The notes under the pieces were generated by a model. The model did not search any database and had not been told where the DNA came from. It saw only the letters and a list, made by a program, of their open reading frames with translations. Positions 14,036 to 24,797 of a stretch of DNA of 64,000 nt are shown one piece after another; position 1 is the stretch's first letter, and the number at the start of each line of letters is the position of its first letter. The position numbers were made by a program, and so were the translations under genes. Source of the DNA: Castanea sativa (Eukaryota > Streptophyta > Magnoliopsida > Fagales > Fagaceae); NCBI RefSeq assembly GCF_040712315.1, contig NC_134023.1, positions 63,255,257-63,319,256 on the forward strand. Reading direction: 5' to 3'.

Positions 14036-15289
14036 CCAACTAAAGATTCAAAACACCACCCGCTCTACTTCTAGAAACTCCATGGTTAACATTGTCCTAG
14101 TGAGATAAAGATACTTTTCTCCTCAGATCCAAAAATACTCCATGATTCTCATCACCTACGTAACTAAAACTGATATTTACCGATTCATACCAATGGGTTC
14201 CACTCAAACAGTACAATATATAGAAGCGGAATGCAGATAATGCTGATGCTCCAGAAATAGGGGTGCCCACAAAATAAAATCTATTCATTCTATATTTCTT
14301 AAAGGAATTGAGACATTATTAACAACCAAACACTGCTTACCAGTTATATCCAAACTTTCCATGTAATAGCTCTCATCCAACATTGACCCAAATAAATTTC
14401 CTTTGTTTTTGGATGAATCAAGTTTTTATTAACACAAAACTAGCAGCTATATACATATTGACCCCCAGGAAACAGAGTGAGAGCAAGAGCATGAGATATT
14501 GTACCTGGAGAACAAAAGGTCCAATTTTGAAGAACACCCCACCTTTCAAAACATCTAATGAATCAAACACTTCCACAAAGGCTGTGTTGTTTTTTTTTTT
14601 TTTTTTTTGGCTGTGAATGTACATTCTGGTTTTGGTGCAGTTTGAAAAGCAAGTGAGAAAAGTGAAGTGTACCCATTTGAGGCGTTGGAATATGCAAAGT
14701 GAAACAATGAGCGAAATTATTGCAGAAGAAGAAGCCCCAGCGGGCCAGATGGTACTCTGTCTAGACTGACTGTACTTTGTAGAGTACAAGACTTTTGAGG
14801 CAGAGATTTTGGGCCTGCAAGATTTTGGGCTGTCTGTAATTATTATCTCAAACATTCTTTTTGTCTCCAAAAACTTTTTTTTTTTTTTTAAATCAAAATC
14901 AAAAGCAAAAGTACAAAACCATTACAAATATTTTATTTGTATCTTATTCTCTATGAAAATAATTTTTAAAAAGACAGTAAAAACATGTATAATTCTTTAT
15001 AGAATATTCTTAATTATGGAGTTTTCTTCATGAAAACTTAGCAAGTGTGATTTTTGGGATGGAATTGTTGTATGGAAGAAAAAGGGTGGGTTTAGATATT
15101 ATTTTTCCAAAATTAAAAAAAAATAATAATATAAAATAGACTAAAAATGTGTTATGCTTTTTTCTTTTAGTTTTTAAAAATATTTCTTATGAATTTAAGA
15201 AAATTTTTTGACATTGTGTTGCTTTTTTTTTTTTTTTTTTGATACAAGATAGAATTTTACTCTAGCCTTTTTTTTTCTTTTTTTTTTTT

Positions 15290-15420
15290 TTATTTTTTTA
15301 CAAGAAATAATTCTACTCTAACCTAATCTAAGTGTATATGTGTATAACACTCCCTCTTGGAGACTTGAACCTCGGCCCTTACCCCCCACACCCCACAAAT
15401 ACTTATATTTGTGGAGTGCA
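15290..15420 (-). mobile_element. SINE-like insertion private to copy A
   Basis: Copy B lacks this block: it goes from TTATTTTACT straight to CCCTAATATAAT near 21280. On the minus strand the block has a B-box-like GAGGTTCAAGTCTC and ends in an A-rich tail (the T-rich tract near 15265-15300). The 5' end with GTGGAGTGCACTCCC is less clear. It is an insertion later than the duplication, or a loss from copy B. The SINE assignment is inferred. Confidence 0.45.
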
Positions 15421-15610
15421 CTCCCTAATATAATAAATGCCAAGGATTGGGTCTAGTATTTATGTACAAAGAACTCAACATGATAGACTTGTGACAAGCT
15501 TTGGACAACTATTTACATTATATTGGTTCCAATGCACAAAAGCAAACCCAAACCATATCCATACAATATTTTGTGTTTAGCATGTGTCAATTTAACTAAT
15601 TAAAGTATTT

Positions 15611-15773
15611 GTGGGTTTCAGTTAACTCAATTGATAAAGTTTTTGATGGTTAAATAAAATATCTAAGGTTCAATCCCTGCCTATACTAAAAATCAATTAG
15701 TGTCTTAGTTTGATGATACTTTATCATCAAGAGCAAACACTATAAGTTGATACTATCTAAAAAAAAAAAAAAC
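15611..15773 (+). mobile_element. Intact tRNA-derived SINE with target-site duplication
   Basis: This 163-bp insertion has an A-box-like AGTTAACTCAATTGATAAAG near its start, a B-box-like AAGGTTCAATCCCTGCC, and a poly-A tail at its 3' end. It is flanked by TAATTAAAGTATTT (15597-15610) and TAATCAAAATATTT (from 15774), a 14-bp target-site duplication with two mismatches. Copy B has only one such site, near 21464-21480, and no insert, so the SINE came in after the duplication. Confidence 0.8.
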
Positions 15774-16944
15774 TAATCAAAATATTTTTTTCCATATATA
15801 TAAAACAAAAGAATAAAGAAAATAAGTTGATATAATAAATGTAATTTGTTCACTTTTATGAGATGTCGTTTTACTAATATAATTTTTTATATAATAATGT
15901 AAAAATTTACTTCTTATATAGTAAGCAAAAATTATTGCTAATAAGGGCGTAATAATAATTTCATACAAATACATTTTATTTCCTCTCAACAAAAATAAAT
16001 GGATCAAGCCATCTAGCCAAAATTCAAAACAAAACCCCCAAATCCAAATCAATAGTATAATGGTACATAATGGTTCCCCCCTACACCCCCCCCCCCCCTC
16101 TTTTTGCGTAGAAGTGAAAATTTCATATTCAAGAAACAATAATAGGTCACATAAAAAAAAAAAACCATAATAGGTTATATATATTATAACTTTAGTGGTA
16201 ATTATGTTACATCATATAAACCAGTACTGAAGTACTATATTCCAATAAATAAACTGAAGCGACTACTAAAACAAAATTGACAACTTTTGTTGTTACATAG
16301 ATTTGAACTTATGTTATTTTTTTTTTATGATAATTAACAATACCATTTTGTTTTTGTTTTTTCTTTTTCTTTTTGTGAAGATGATTGAGCAAGACCCAAA
16401 AAAAACTTTATAATTTGCATGGATTAACACAATAAGTTTGATATTAATTATTCTCTAATAATAATATAAATATGAAAAATTAAGCTCTTATCATGGGAGA
16501 ATAGCAAATTAAAGAGTCAAGACACTCTAATCTAATCTTTTTTTTTAGAAGATAATCTAATCTAAACATAAACATAATAAAAATAATAATAATGAAACAT
16601 AATCATCACTAAAAAAATAAACATATAATAACTATAATATAGACAGTAAAAACATTGTTTCGTCTCTCTTTTTTTTGCACCATCTTACTAAATTTAAATG
16701 AATTAATTTGTATTTTAATTGATATCTCTTTTTTTTTTTTTTTTTTTGCTTAGTGGATGGTCTTTAATTTGAATTAAAAATATCACAAAAAGGTTTTACA
16801 TATCGCTAAAAAAAAGTATAAATATTTTCGAAAATCATCATGAGCCTTGTAACTCAACTACACCTCCTGGTATTTTAACAGAGACATTCTAGATTCAAAG
16901 TTTTGTAACTATCGAATTATCAAAAAATAAGAAATAAAATTGAA

Positions 16945-16984
<40 letters not shown>

Positions 16985-17949
16985 CACATTAATAAGAAAG
17001 AAAATATGGACAAAACGTTAATATCAAGTATTCTATAAACTTGATGAAAATGTCTTAACCATGTAACCTAATATTTTTACCATAAATTTAAAAGGATAAT
17101 CAAGCAATTCTAATTTAAATTTGAATAATCTAATCATTATCCTTCAACAAGATTTGTATTCAATTGGATAATTTCAAAGTTGTAAGTGTATAATGTTGTC
17201 AATGATGCAACCAGGAATAATAGAAATAAGTTTTTTTTTTTTTTTTCTATTTTAAAAGATCTAGAAATGTAATTGATCGACGAACAAGAAATTTACCTAG
17301 CTAAACTAATGATAGGTTTTCTATTCTTGAAATACTCACTTTTCTATAAACACACATAAATCATGTTGTTTTGAAGGAGGCAAAAATATTGTCACTATGG
17401 CAACAAACTTGCGCATTCTCATGCATAAAATTATTTTTAATTATCTTGTACATGATAAATTTAAAGTGTATGACAACAATTAAATATTGGCCCAAATTTT
17501 GTCTTAATTAATGTCGGTTTAAATTTATGAATGTCTTGTTGAAAGTATGGATGACCTCTGCACATGTGAAATGGTAGACTCATAATCCTTTAACCCTTAC
17601 AAAATTAGTAATGATGATGTGTCAATCATTTGAAACATGCACATCTCAAAAGGTAAATTATCAGCCGTTTCTATAAATACTACTACACGAACATAAACAT
17701 AAACATTATATAAACAATATTAATAAACATCTTTAATAAATAATAAAAATAAGAATAATAACAACAATTATAATGACCATATTAGAAAAGGTACAGAAGA
17801 AATTTATAACGACAGTTGAATAATTGTTTCTTTTTTTTTTCTCCTTCCATTTTTTTCATAATTTTGCTGATCTAATCTCTTTCTTTTTGTTGTTGTTGTT
17901 AATTGGATATCCAAAAGTAGGATAATGTTGATGAAACTATCTAAACCAT

Positions 17950-18128
17950 AAAGAAAGTATCCTATGAGACACTCTCTTAATGTCAGCAACCTGTTTGGTG
18001 AGCCTTTCCAATCAAAATAGGACACGTATTATGGCACTTTAAGGTGGTACAGGTGTTCTATTTTGATTGGTAAGGCTCACCAAACAAGTTGCTAACATGG
18101 AGAGAGTGTCTCATAGGATACTTTCTCC
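17950..18128. mobile_element. Foldback MITE, hAT-like, private to copy A
   Basis: The two halves of this 179-bp element are inverted copies of each other over about 75 bp: AAAGTATCCTATGAGACACT on the left reappears as AGTGTCTCATAGGATACTTT on the right. It is flanked by the 8-bp repeat TAAACCAT (17942-17949 and 18129-18136), the target length of hAT elements. Copy B has a single TAAACCAT near 24717 and no element, so it transposed after the duplication. It has no coding capacity. Confidence 0.85.
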
Positions 18129-18143
18129 TAAACCATGCACTTT

Positions 18144-18352
18144 AAGGTACGTTTGGATACCGCTTATTTGTTAAAAACTGAAAACAATAAACAATAATTT
18201 TCGGTTATTGTTCACACTAAAAAACACTGTTCATTTGCCTATTTACACTGTTCATGTCCCATGAACAGTGCACCAGGCACTGGTAAAAAAAAAAAAAAAA
18301 AAAAAAACTAAAACGCAAAACGTGTGGATGTGAACGTGATCCAAACGGTCAC
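18144..18352. mobile_element. MITE with GTTTGGAT-type ends
   Basis: Imperfect terminal inverted repeats (AAGGTACGTTTGGAT and GATCCAAACGGTCACTT) bound a block with AAAACTGAAAACA, repeated CACTGTTCA motifs and a long A-run followed by AAAACGCAAAACG. The same series occurs in the element at 56631. Copy B lacks it (ACCATGAACCTTAATATC near 24725), so it inserted after the duplication. I cannot fix its target duplication or superfamily. Confidence 0.65.
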
Positions 18353-18419
18353 TTAATATCTTTACCATCAATTTTAAGGGCACTTAGATAGTTCTAATTT
18401 GAATTTTGATAACTATATT

Positions 18420-19542
18420 GGGAAAAATACCCTAACACCTCCTAAACTTTAAGGTAGAGATTGTTATACCCATGAACTTTTGTTTTAACAAATTTAATCC
18501 CTGAACTTTACACATGTGCCAAATTACTACCTTAGTGATTCTTCTATTAATAGACTAACAAAAAGGCATGTGAGACGCACTTAAAGTTGAAAGTATCAAA
18601 TCGAATCCTCTTAAGTAATGGAAAGAAGAGAGAAAAACATGGGTCTAGAAAGAGAGTTCAATCCCATTATAAAACTGATAATTAGTTCATAATTCAAGTG
18701 GTAGAAATCGTTCAACCCCATTTTTAAATTATACTTGATTGACATAAAATAGTGAAATACAGAAAACATCAAATCCAAAAAGTCAAAAAACTTGAACTGA
18801 TTATCTAGATTCAAACACAAGTTACACAACAACCCAATGGCCTTTCCTAGCTCCTAGAACTCAGGACCAAAAGGATAAACCAAACATTGAGAAATACAAA
18901 AGCATAAAGCAATTGTGACTTTAAATCACAATGGCATTAATCAATGAACCAACAGCCACAACACACAAACTAGATCTAAAAATCTAACAGCAACGATGTA
19001 TTATTTCATTTCCACAAATGGACACCCAAGCCAAAATAATCAATAAGAGAAAGACGCCAAATGCTATTGAGTCCTCACATAATTAGGATCCAACCTAACA
19101 ACCTCCTCACACTCCCTCACTGCCTTTCCAAGCCTCCTTAAACCCATCAGACAAACTCAGCACCTCACCAAAATGTCCTCTCTTGTCTGCGATTGAATGA
19201 TGCGGTTGAACCAAGAAGGGCGCCATTGAGACCACGGATGGCAAGATCAACGGCAGGTCAAAGAATTCCAGCAGTAAAGGAAGGGATGTTGCTGTGACTT
19301 TTTTAGATCGTCTCTTTCACATTTCTTTTGTTCTTTCCATCGGTTTCAAAGGCTTCAATTTGCTATATTAAACTTCATGTGTGTATCACATGCATTTTCT
19401 GCTAGTATAGTAACATAAGACTAACCGAGTTATTAATTTGGCACATGTGAGAAGTTTAAGGAGTAAATTGATCAAAATAAAAGTTTAAGGGGTGTAGTGG
19501 CTACTACCATAAAGTTCAGGAGAGTGTTAGAGCATTTTTTCC
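18420..19542. mobile_element. Pack-MULE-like element, copy A, carrying a TPR gene fragment
   Basis: The element is 1.12 kb with inverted ends of about 100 bp: CCTGAACTTTACACATGTGCC on the left mirrors GGCACATGTGAGAAGTTTAAGG on the right, with diverged flanking bases. In copy B the same element (24798-25862) is bounded by perfect 9-bp repeats AACTATTTT, the target length of Mutator-like elements; in copy A these have diverged (AACTATATT and AATTGTTTT). Because both copies carry it at the same place, it is older than the duplication. Its interior contains a piece of a plant TPR gene but no transposase. Confidence 0.75.
19073..19147 (-). pseudogene. Captured TPR-repeat fragment (TTL-like) inside the MULE
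   Basis: Read on the minus strand from 19147, this gives MGLRRLGKAVRECEEVVRLD and then PNYVR. That fits the TPR repeat of plant TTL-type (tetratricopeptide thioredoxin-like) proteins, where a similar run (AVKECEDAVR.DPNYGRAHHRLA) is followed by RLA. Downstream, after a stop, HLASF is still legible here, and RLASLS in copy B. It is a fragment of a captured or retroposed host gene with no complete ORF. The TTL assignment is from family memory. Confidence 0.6.
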
Positions 19543-20488
19543 AATTGTTTTTGTTACAACATGTGCTTTTCTATTAGATAGATTCAAAGTTAAAGTTACA
19601 TTCCTTGTACAGATATTGGTGTTTGTTCAGTTAATGACAGCTAAATATGTGATAAGAATATCTAAACAATTGGTCTTTGTAGACACCCATGTTGCATCTG
19701 CAATTTGTTTAACCTCACCAAGGGCCAAATTGTCATTTCACAACCTAGTGATAATATCCTAATTTTGAAAAAAACTACAGAATTTATAACAATCTAAACA
19801 ACATATCATATGCTTCAATTAGACCACCAAATTAAAACCCTTTGAAATATCTTCACACTTATTATTGTCACCGCGTTTGAAGACTCTCTCAATCGACAAG
19901 TAGAGTACAGCTTGTTTTTGCTTTCCCTTCCCTTTTATTAGCTTTTTTTATTTAACGCTTTGTTTAGTTTGGTGGGGGTAGATGACCCAAGTTAAAGTTT
20001 GAGTTTTCTATGCTTTTTTTGTTTGTACATTTGAAAGATATTGATGATTGAATAGAAAAAGGTTAAAACCCATGTAGTAAAACCCTTTTGGATTTATTTT
20101 TATTTTTATTTTTATTTTATGTTCTAGAATTTCAGTTCTGTTTGGTCATTGGTGGCTGGAAATTCAAATAGAGGTTGGTTTTGAATTTGGTGAAAACCCA
20201 CCTACAAAATTGTTTCTTTAATAGTTTTTGAGCAAGTGATTTGCTGGTTATAGTTTGTGTGGTAGTTGGGGTGCAAAACTCATATGACAATCAGAAGTGG
20301 GTTGTGTTTGAATTTGTAGAAGTTGATTTAAGAATCAGAGGTTTAAAGGCTTGTAATTTGAGTTTGAAGGTTGAAAAAAATTTCCCAGAAAGGCTTTGTG
20401 TGTCTCTGTGAGTATTAGTTTTTGTTTACCCATAGAATTTGTCTTTGAAATTTGAATAGCTTGAGGTTAGTGTTATTGGGAGAAGAAG

Positions 20489-20801
20489 ATGGTTGGAATC
20501 ACTGAAGTAATGAACCATAATGAGGATTCCAATGGGGCAATTCATAATTCAAATGGTGCTTTTGAAGAGAAGGTTGATGAGCTTCATCGCCTTATGGTAA
20601 AGGCTAAGGGTGATCCATTGAGGATTGTTGGTGTTGGGGCAAGTGCTTGGGGTAGTGTTTTTGCAGCTGTGTTGCAAGATGGCTATGGTCATTTGAGAGA
20701 GAAGGTCAGATTAGGATATGGAGAAGAGCTAGTAGAACTGTTGATAGAGCCACTGCTGAACACTTGTTGATCAGTTCAAGGGAGGATGTGTTGAGGAGAC
20801 T
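20489..20801 (+). pseudogene. Truncated, frameshifted copy of glycerol-3-phosphate dehydrogenase exon 1
   Basis: The first 109 or so codons match exon 1 of the intact gene at 40259, including the nucleotide-binding loop, here GVGASAWGS against GVGAGAWGS. One T is missing after GAGAAGGT, which shifts the frame and brings a stop at 20770. A six-base deletion follows near GAACACTTGTTGATCAG. The exon then ends at TTGAGGAGACT and runs into copy B. No splice donor or later exon follows, so no enzyme can be made. The 5' flank (19855-20488) is also a copy of the intact gene's promoter and leader, so transcription is possible. Confidence 0.92.
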
Positions 20802-21767
20802 TTTGAGGAAGAGATTTTGGGCCTGCAAGATTTTGGGCTATTTGCAATTATTATCTCAACATTATTTTTTACTTCAAAAACAAAAACTTTTTTTTTTTGA
20901 GAATCAAAATAAAAAAACAAAAGTACAAAGCCATTACAAATATTTCATTTGTTTTATACTCTATGAAAATAATTTTTAAAAAGACAATAAAAACTTGTGT
21001 AATTCTTTATAGAATATTCTTAATTATGGAGTTTTCTTCATGAAAACTTAATAAGTGTGATTTTTGGGATGGAATTGCCTTTCATCCATTTGGTTGTGTG
21101 GAAGAAAAATGGTAGGTTTAGATATTATTTTTTCAAAATCAAAAATAATAATAATAAAATAAAAGAGATGAAAAATGTGTAATGGCATTTTTTATTATAG
21201 TTTTTAAAAAATAATTTCTTATGAATTTAAGAAAATGTTTTGACATCGCATCGCTTTTTTCTTTTCAAGATTATTTTACTCCCTAATATAATAAATGCCA
21301 AGGATTGGGTCTAGTATTTATGTCCACAAAACTTGACATGATGTAGACTTGTGACAAATTTTGGACACATGTTTACATTGTATTGGGTCTAATGCACAGA
21401 AACGAATCCAAATCATGTCCATATAATATTTTGTGTATAGCATGTGTCAATTTAACTAATTCAATTAATCAAAGTATTTTTTTTTCTTAGATATAAAATG
21501 AAGAATAAAGAAAATAAATTGATATAATAAATGTAATTTTTCACTTTTAAGAGATGTCATTTTTCTAATATAATTTTTTATATAATAATGTAAGAATTTA
21601 CTTCTTATATAGTAAGCAAAAATTATTGCTAACAAGGGCTTGATAGTAATTTCATACAAATTATATTTTATTTTCTCTCAACAGAGTAAATTGATCAAGC
21701 CATCAAGCTAAAACTCAAAACAAAACCCCCAAATCCAATAATAGGTCATTTTCAAGAAACAATAATA

Positions 21768-21812
<45 letters not shown>

Positions 21813-23003
21813 CTTTAGCAGTTTTTCTGAAATGTTATGTCATAATATACTACTACTGAAATAATATGTTCCAAAACTTTCAATAAATAAACTGAAGCGA
21901 CTACCAAAACAAAATTGACTACTTTTGATGTTACATAGCTTTGAATTTATGTTATTTGTTTTATGATAATAAAAGATACCATTTGTTTTTTCTTAATTAA
22001 TTTTATGAAGATGATTGAGCAAGACCAAATTTTTTTTTTTATAAATTCCATGAATCAACACAAATAAGTTTGATACTACTTTCTAATAATAATATAAATA
22101 TGCAAAGCTAAGCTCTTATGATGGGAGAACAGTAAATTAATCATTTTGTCAAAACAAACTAATCTAATCTTTTTTATTTAGAATATAATCTAATATAAAC
22201 ATAAACATAATAAACACTATAATAATGAAACATAATCATCACTAAACAAATAAACATATAATAACAACAACAATAATATTGACGGTAAAACCATTGCCTC
22301 TTCCCTCTTTTTTTTCCCACCATTTTACTAAATTTACATGAATTAACGTGTATTTTAATTGATATCTCTTTTTTTTTGCTCAGTGGACTGTCTTTAATTT
22401 GAATGAAAAATATCACAAAAAGGTTATACATATCGCTAAACAAAAGTATAAATATTTTTGAAAACCATCAAGTGTCTTATAACTCAACTGCATCTCTTGG
22501 TATTTTTAACGAAGTCGTTCAAGGTTCAAAATTTTGTAACTATTGAAATATCAGAAAAGATTTATAAAAAAAAAATTGAAAATTAATATATCTTGATGAA
22601 GTATCTTAACCATGTAACCTAATATTTTTACCATAGATTTAAAAGGATAATCAAGTAATTCTAATTTTAATTTTAATCACTATCTTTCAACAATATTTGT
22701 ATTCTATTGAATAGTTTCAAAGTTGTAGGTGTATAATGTTGTCAAAGATTCCAAAGGAACATGTAGAATTTGCACTTCCTTAATTTTAAGAGATCTAGAG
22801 ATAAGTAAATGATCAACCAACAAGAAATTTATCTAAACTAATAATTGTATATTATCATATATTTTTTAAAATACCCACTTTTCTATAAACATATATAAAT
22901 CACATTGTTTCGAATGTGACAAAATTTTTGAAACTATGATGACAAATTTGTGCATTCTCATGTGTAAAATTATTTTTAATTATCTTGTAAATGATAAATT
23001 TAA

Positions 23004-23840
23004 GGCATAAATTCACTTTTAGTCCCTACATTTTAACGTTTTTTCATTTTAGTCCCTACATTTTATTTTTACTACTTTTAGTTCCTAAACCAATTAACGC
23101 GTTCCGTCAGTCGATCGTCGGAAATAGCTGAGGCGGCAGCTGGAGACATTAAAATATATTAAAAATGCCACGTTAGCATCTATTTTTATTTTTATTTTAA
23201 ATAATTTGTCAATTTTAATTAAATAAAAAACAGAATTAAAAACAATAAAATTAAATGCCTATGAACACAAGAATACAAACCTAGAAAATCAAACCCAAGA
23301 ACATGAATCAAATGCCAACGAAATTAAAAAACCTTCAAAGATTCAAAACACAAAGAACACAAACCCAAACCCAACCCTCAATCTCTAGCAAACCCAGAAC
23401 ACCACATGAAAAATCAAACCCTCCATACAAACATCAAACCCAGAAACCATCACAGCCGCCACAACTCACCATCCCAACCGCCACAACCAAACCCAACTCG
23501 GTCTCAACCCCAGCCACCCCAATCTCTACCCACCCCAACCCAACCTCAACCCCAGCCACCCCGACTCAAGCCACCCCAACCGGTCTCAACCCACCCACCC
23601 CAACCTAACCTAAACCCAAGCCGACCTCTACTCACCCCAGCCGGCTCACAACCTACCCACCTCAACCCAACCTCAAACCCAGCCACCCCGAGCTCAACCT
23701 CAGCCACCCCAATTGGTCTCAACCCACCCACACTAGACCAACCTCAACCCACCCCATCCCGATCTCAACCCATCCACCCTGATCTCAACCCACCATAGCC
23801 ACTAAGACCCATTGAACCACCAATTACCACAAGTGAGAAA

Positions 23841-23886
<46 letters not shown>

Positions 23887-24227
23887 TGAGAGAAAGTGAG
23901 ACACAGATGAGAGAGAGAGAAGAAAAACTAATTTCAGAAAATGAGATGGAAAAGAAAACACCAGAGAGAGTTTTTTTATCTTAATTTTAGTGATTTTTTA
24001 TTTAATTAAAATTGACAAATTTTTTTTTTTAAATAGATGCTGACGTGACATTTTCAATAATATTTTAATATCTTCGGCAGCCACCCTAGCTATTTCTATC
24101 AGTTGACTGACGGAAAGGACGAAAATAACACGCGTTAATTGGTTTAGGGACTAAAAGTGGTAAAAATAAAATGTAGGGACTAAAATAAAAAAAGTCAAAA
24201 TGTAGGGACTAAAAGTGCATTTACGCC
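23004..24227. mobile_element. Mutator-like element with long terminal inverted repeats, private to copy B
   Basis: The 1,224-bp element starts GGCATAAATTCACTTTTAGT and ends ACTAAAAGTGCATTTACGCC, and inverted similarity extends roughly 200 bp into each end. It is flanked by perfect 9-bp repeats TAAATTTAA (22995-23003 and 24228-24236). Copy A has the single uninterrupted site at 17456-17464, so this is a clean insertion later than the duplication. The interior is a proline/threonine-rich, repetitive C-rich block (23303-23800) and a (GA)n tract (about 23847-23882). No transposase is present, so it must have moved in trans. Confidence 0.88.
23303..23800 (+). repeat. C-rich, proline/threonine-coding repetitive insert inside the MULE
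   Basis: This stretch is built of degenerate CCACCCCAACC-type units and reads as PTPxT-, PQP- or NPP-rich peptide in more than one plus frame (23303-23608 and 23406-23798). Openness in several frames is expected of such biased DNA and is not evidence of a protein. It could be a captured fragment of a proline-rich (extensin-like) gene or a minisatellite expansion. The strand is nominal. Confidence 0.5.
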
Positions 24228-24797
24228 TAAATTTAAAGTGAATGACAGGAGTTAAATATTGACCCAAATTTTGTCTTAATTGATGTAGGTTTAAATTTAT
24301 GAATGTTCTATTGAAACTATGGATGACCTTTGCACATGTGAAATGGTAGCCTCATAAATCATAATCTTTTAACCCTTACAAAATTAGTCATGATGATGTG
24401 TCAATCATTTGAAACATGCACATGTCAAAAGGAAAATTATCGACCATTTCTATAAATACTACAACACGAACATAAACATAAACATTATATAAACAATATT
24501 AATAAACATCTTTAATAAATAATAAAAATAAGAACAATAACAACAATTATAATGACCCTAATATAAAAAGTACAAAAAAAATGTATAATGACAATTGAAT
24601 AAGTGCTTTTTTTTTCCATTCCATTTTTCGTATAATTTTACTAATCTAATCTTTCTTTTCTTTTTCTTTTTTGGTTAATTGGATATCCAAAATTAGGATA
24701 ACGTTGATGAAATCATCTAAACCATGAACCTTAATATCTTTACCATAAATTAAAAGGTCACTCAGACAATTCTAATATGAATTTTGATAACTATTTT

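Larger units (their letters stand above)
10951..14785. other. Intergenic DNA with SINE-like scraps
   Basis: No gene is recognised. Three SINE-like scraps are listed separately. There is an (AAT)n microsatellite at about 13340-13362. A minus-strand frame at 14288-14097 and the frames around 14383-14870 have no recognisable motif or splice pattern. A 3'-terminal exon of an unknown gene cannot be excluded at about 14390-14750. Confidence 0.4.
14786..20801. repeat. Tandem duplication, copy A (includes truncated dehydrogenase exon)
   Basis: Starting at AGACTTTTGAGGCAGAGATT, this stretch matches copy B (20797-26153) over most of its length, apart from insertions private to one copy. Shared landmarks include TTTGGGCCTGCAAGATTTTG (14808 and 20817), CCAAGGATTGGGTCTAGTAT, and the TPR-carrying MULE. 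Copy A continues through the promoter region and exon 1 of a glycerol-3-phosphate dehydrogenase gene and stops inside that exon at 20801, where copy B begins. One tandem duplication of about 5-6 kb explains the order: A, truncated gene, B, and then the full gene further on. Confidence 0.85.

Noticed and set aside
14418..14870. 150-codon minus-strand frame near the start of copy A, considered as a gene.
   Set aside because: It includes a poly-K run from a T-tract, has no recognisable domain, and crosses the duplication boundary at 14786.
20764..20979. A plus-strand frame spanning the pseudogene/copy B junction.
   Set aside because: It is the shifted reading of dehydrogenase codons ([11 protein letters not shown]) running across the duplication junction, not a gene.
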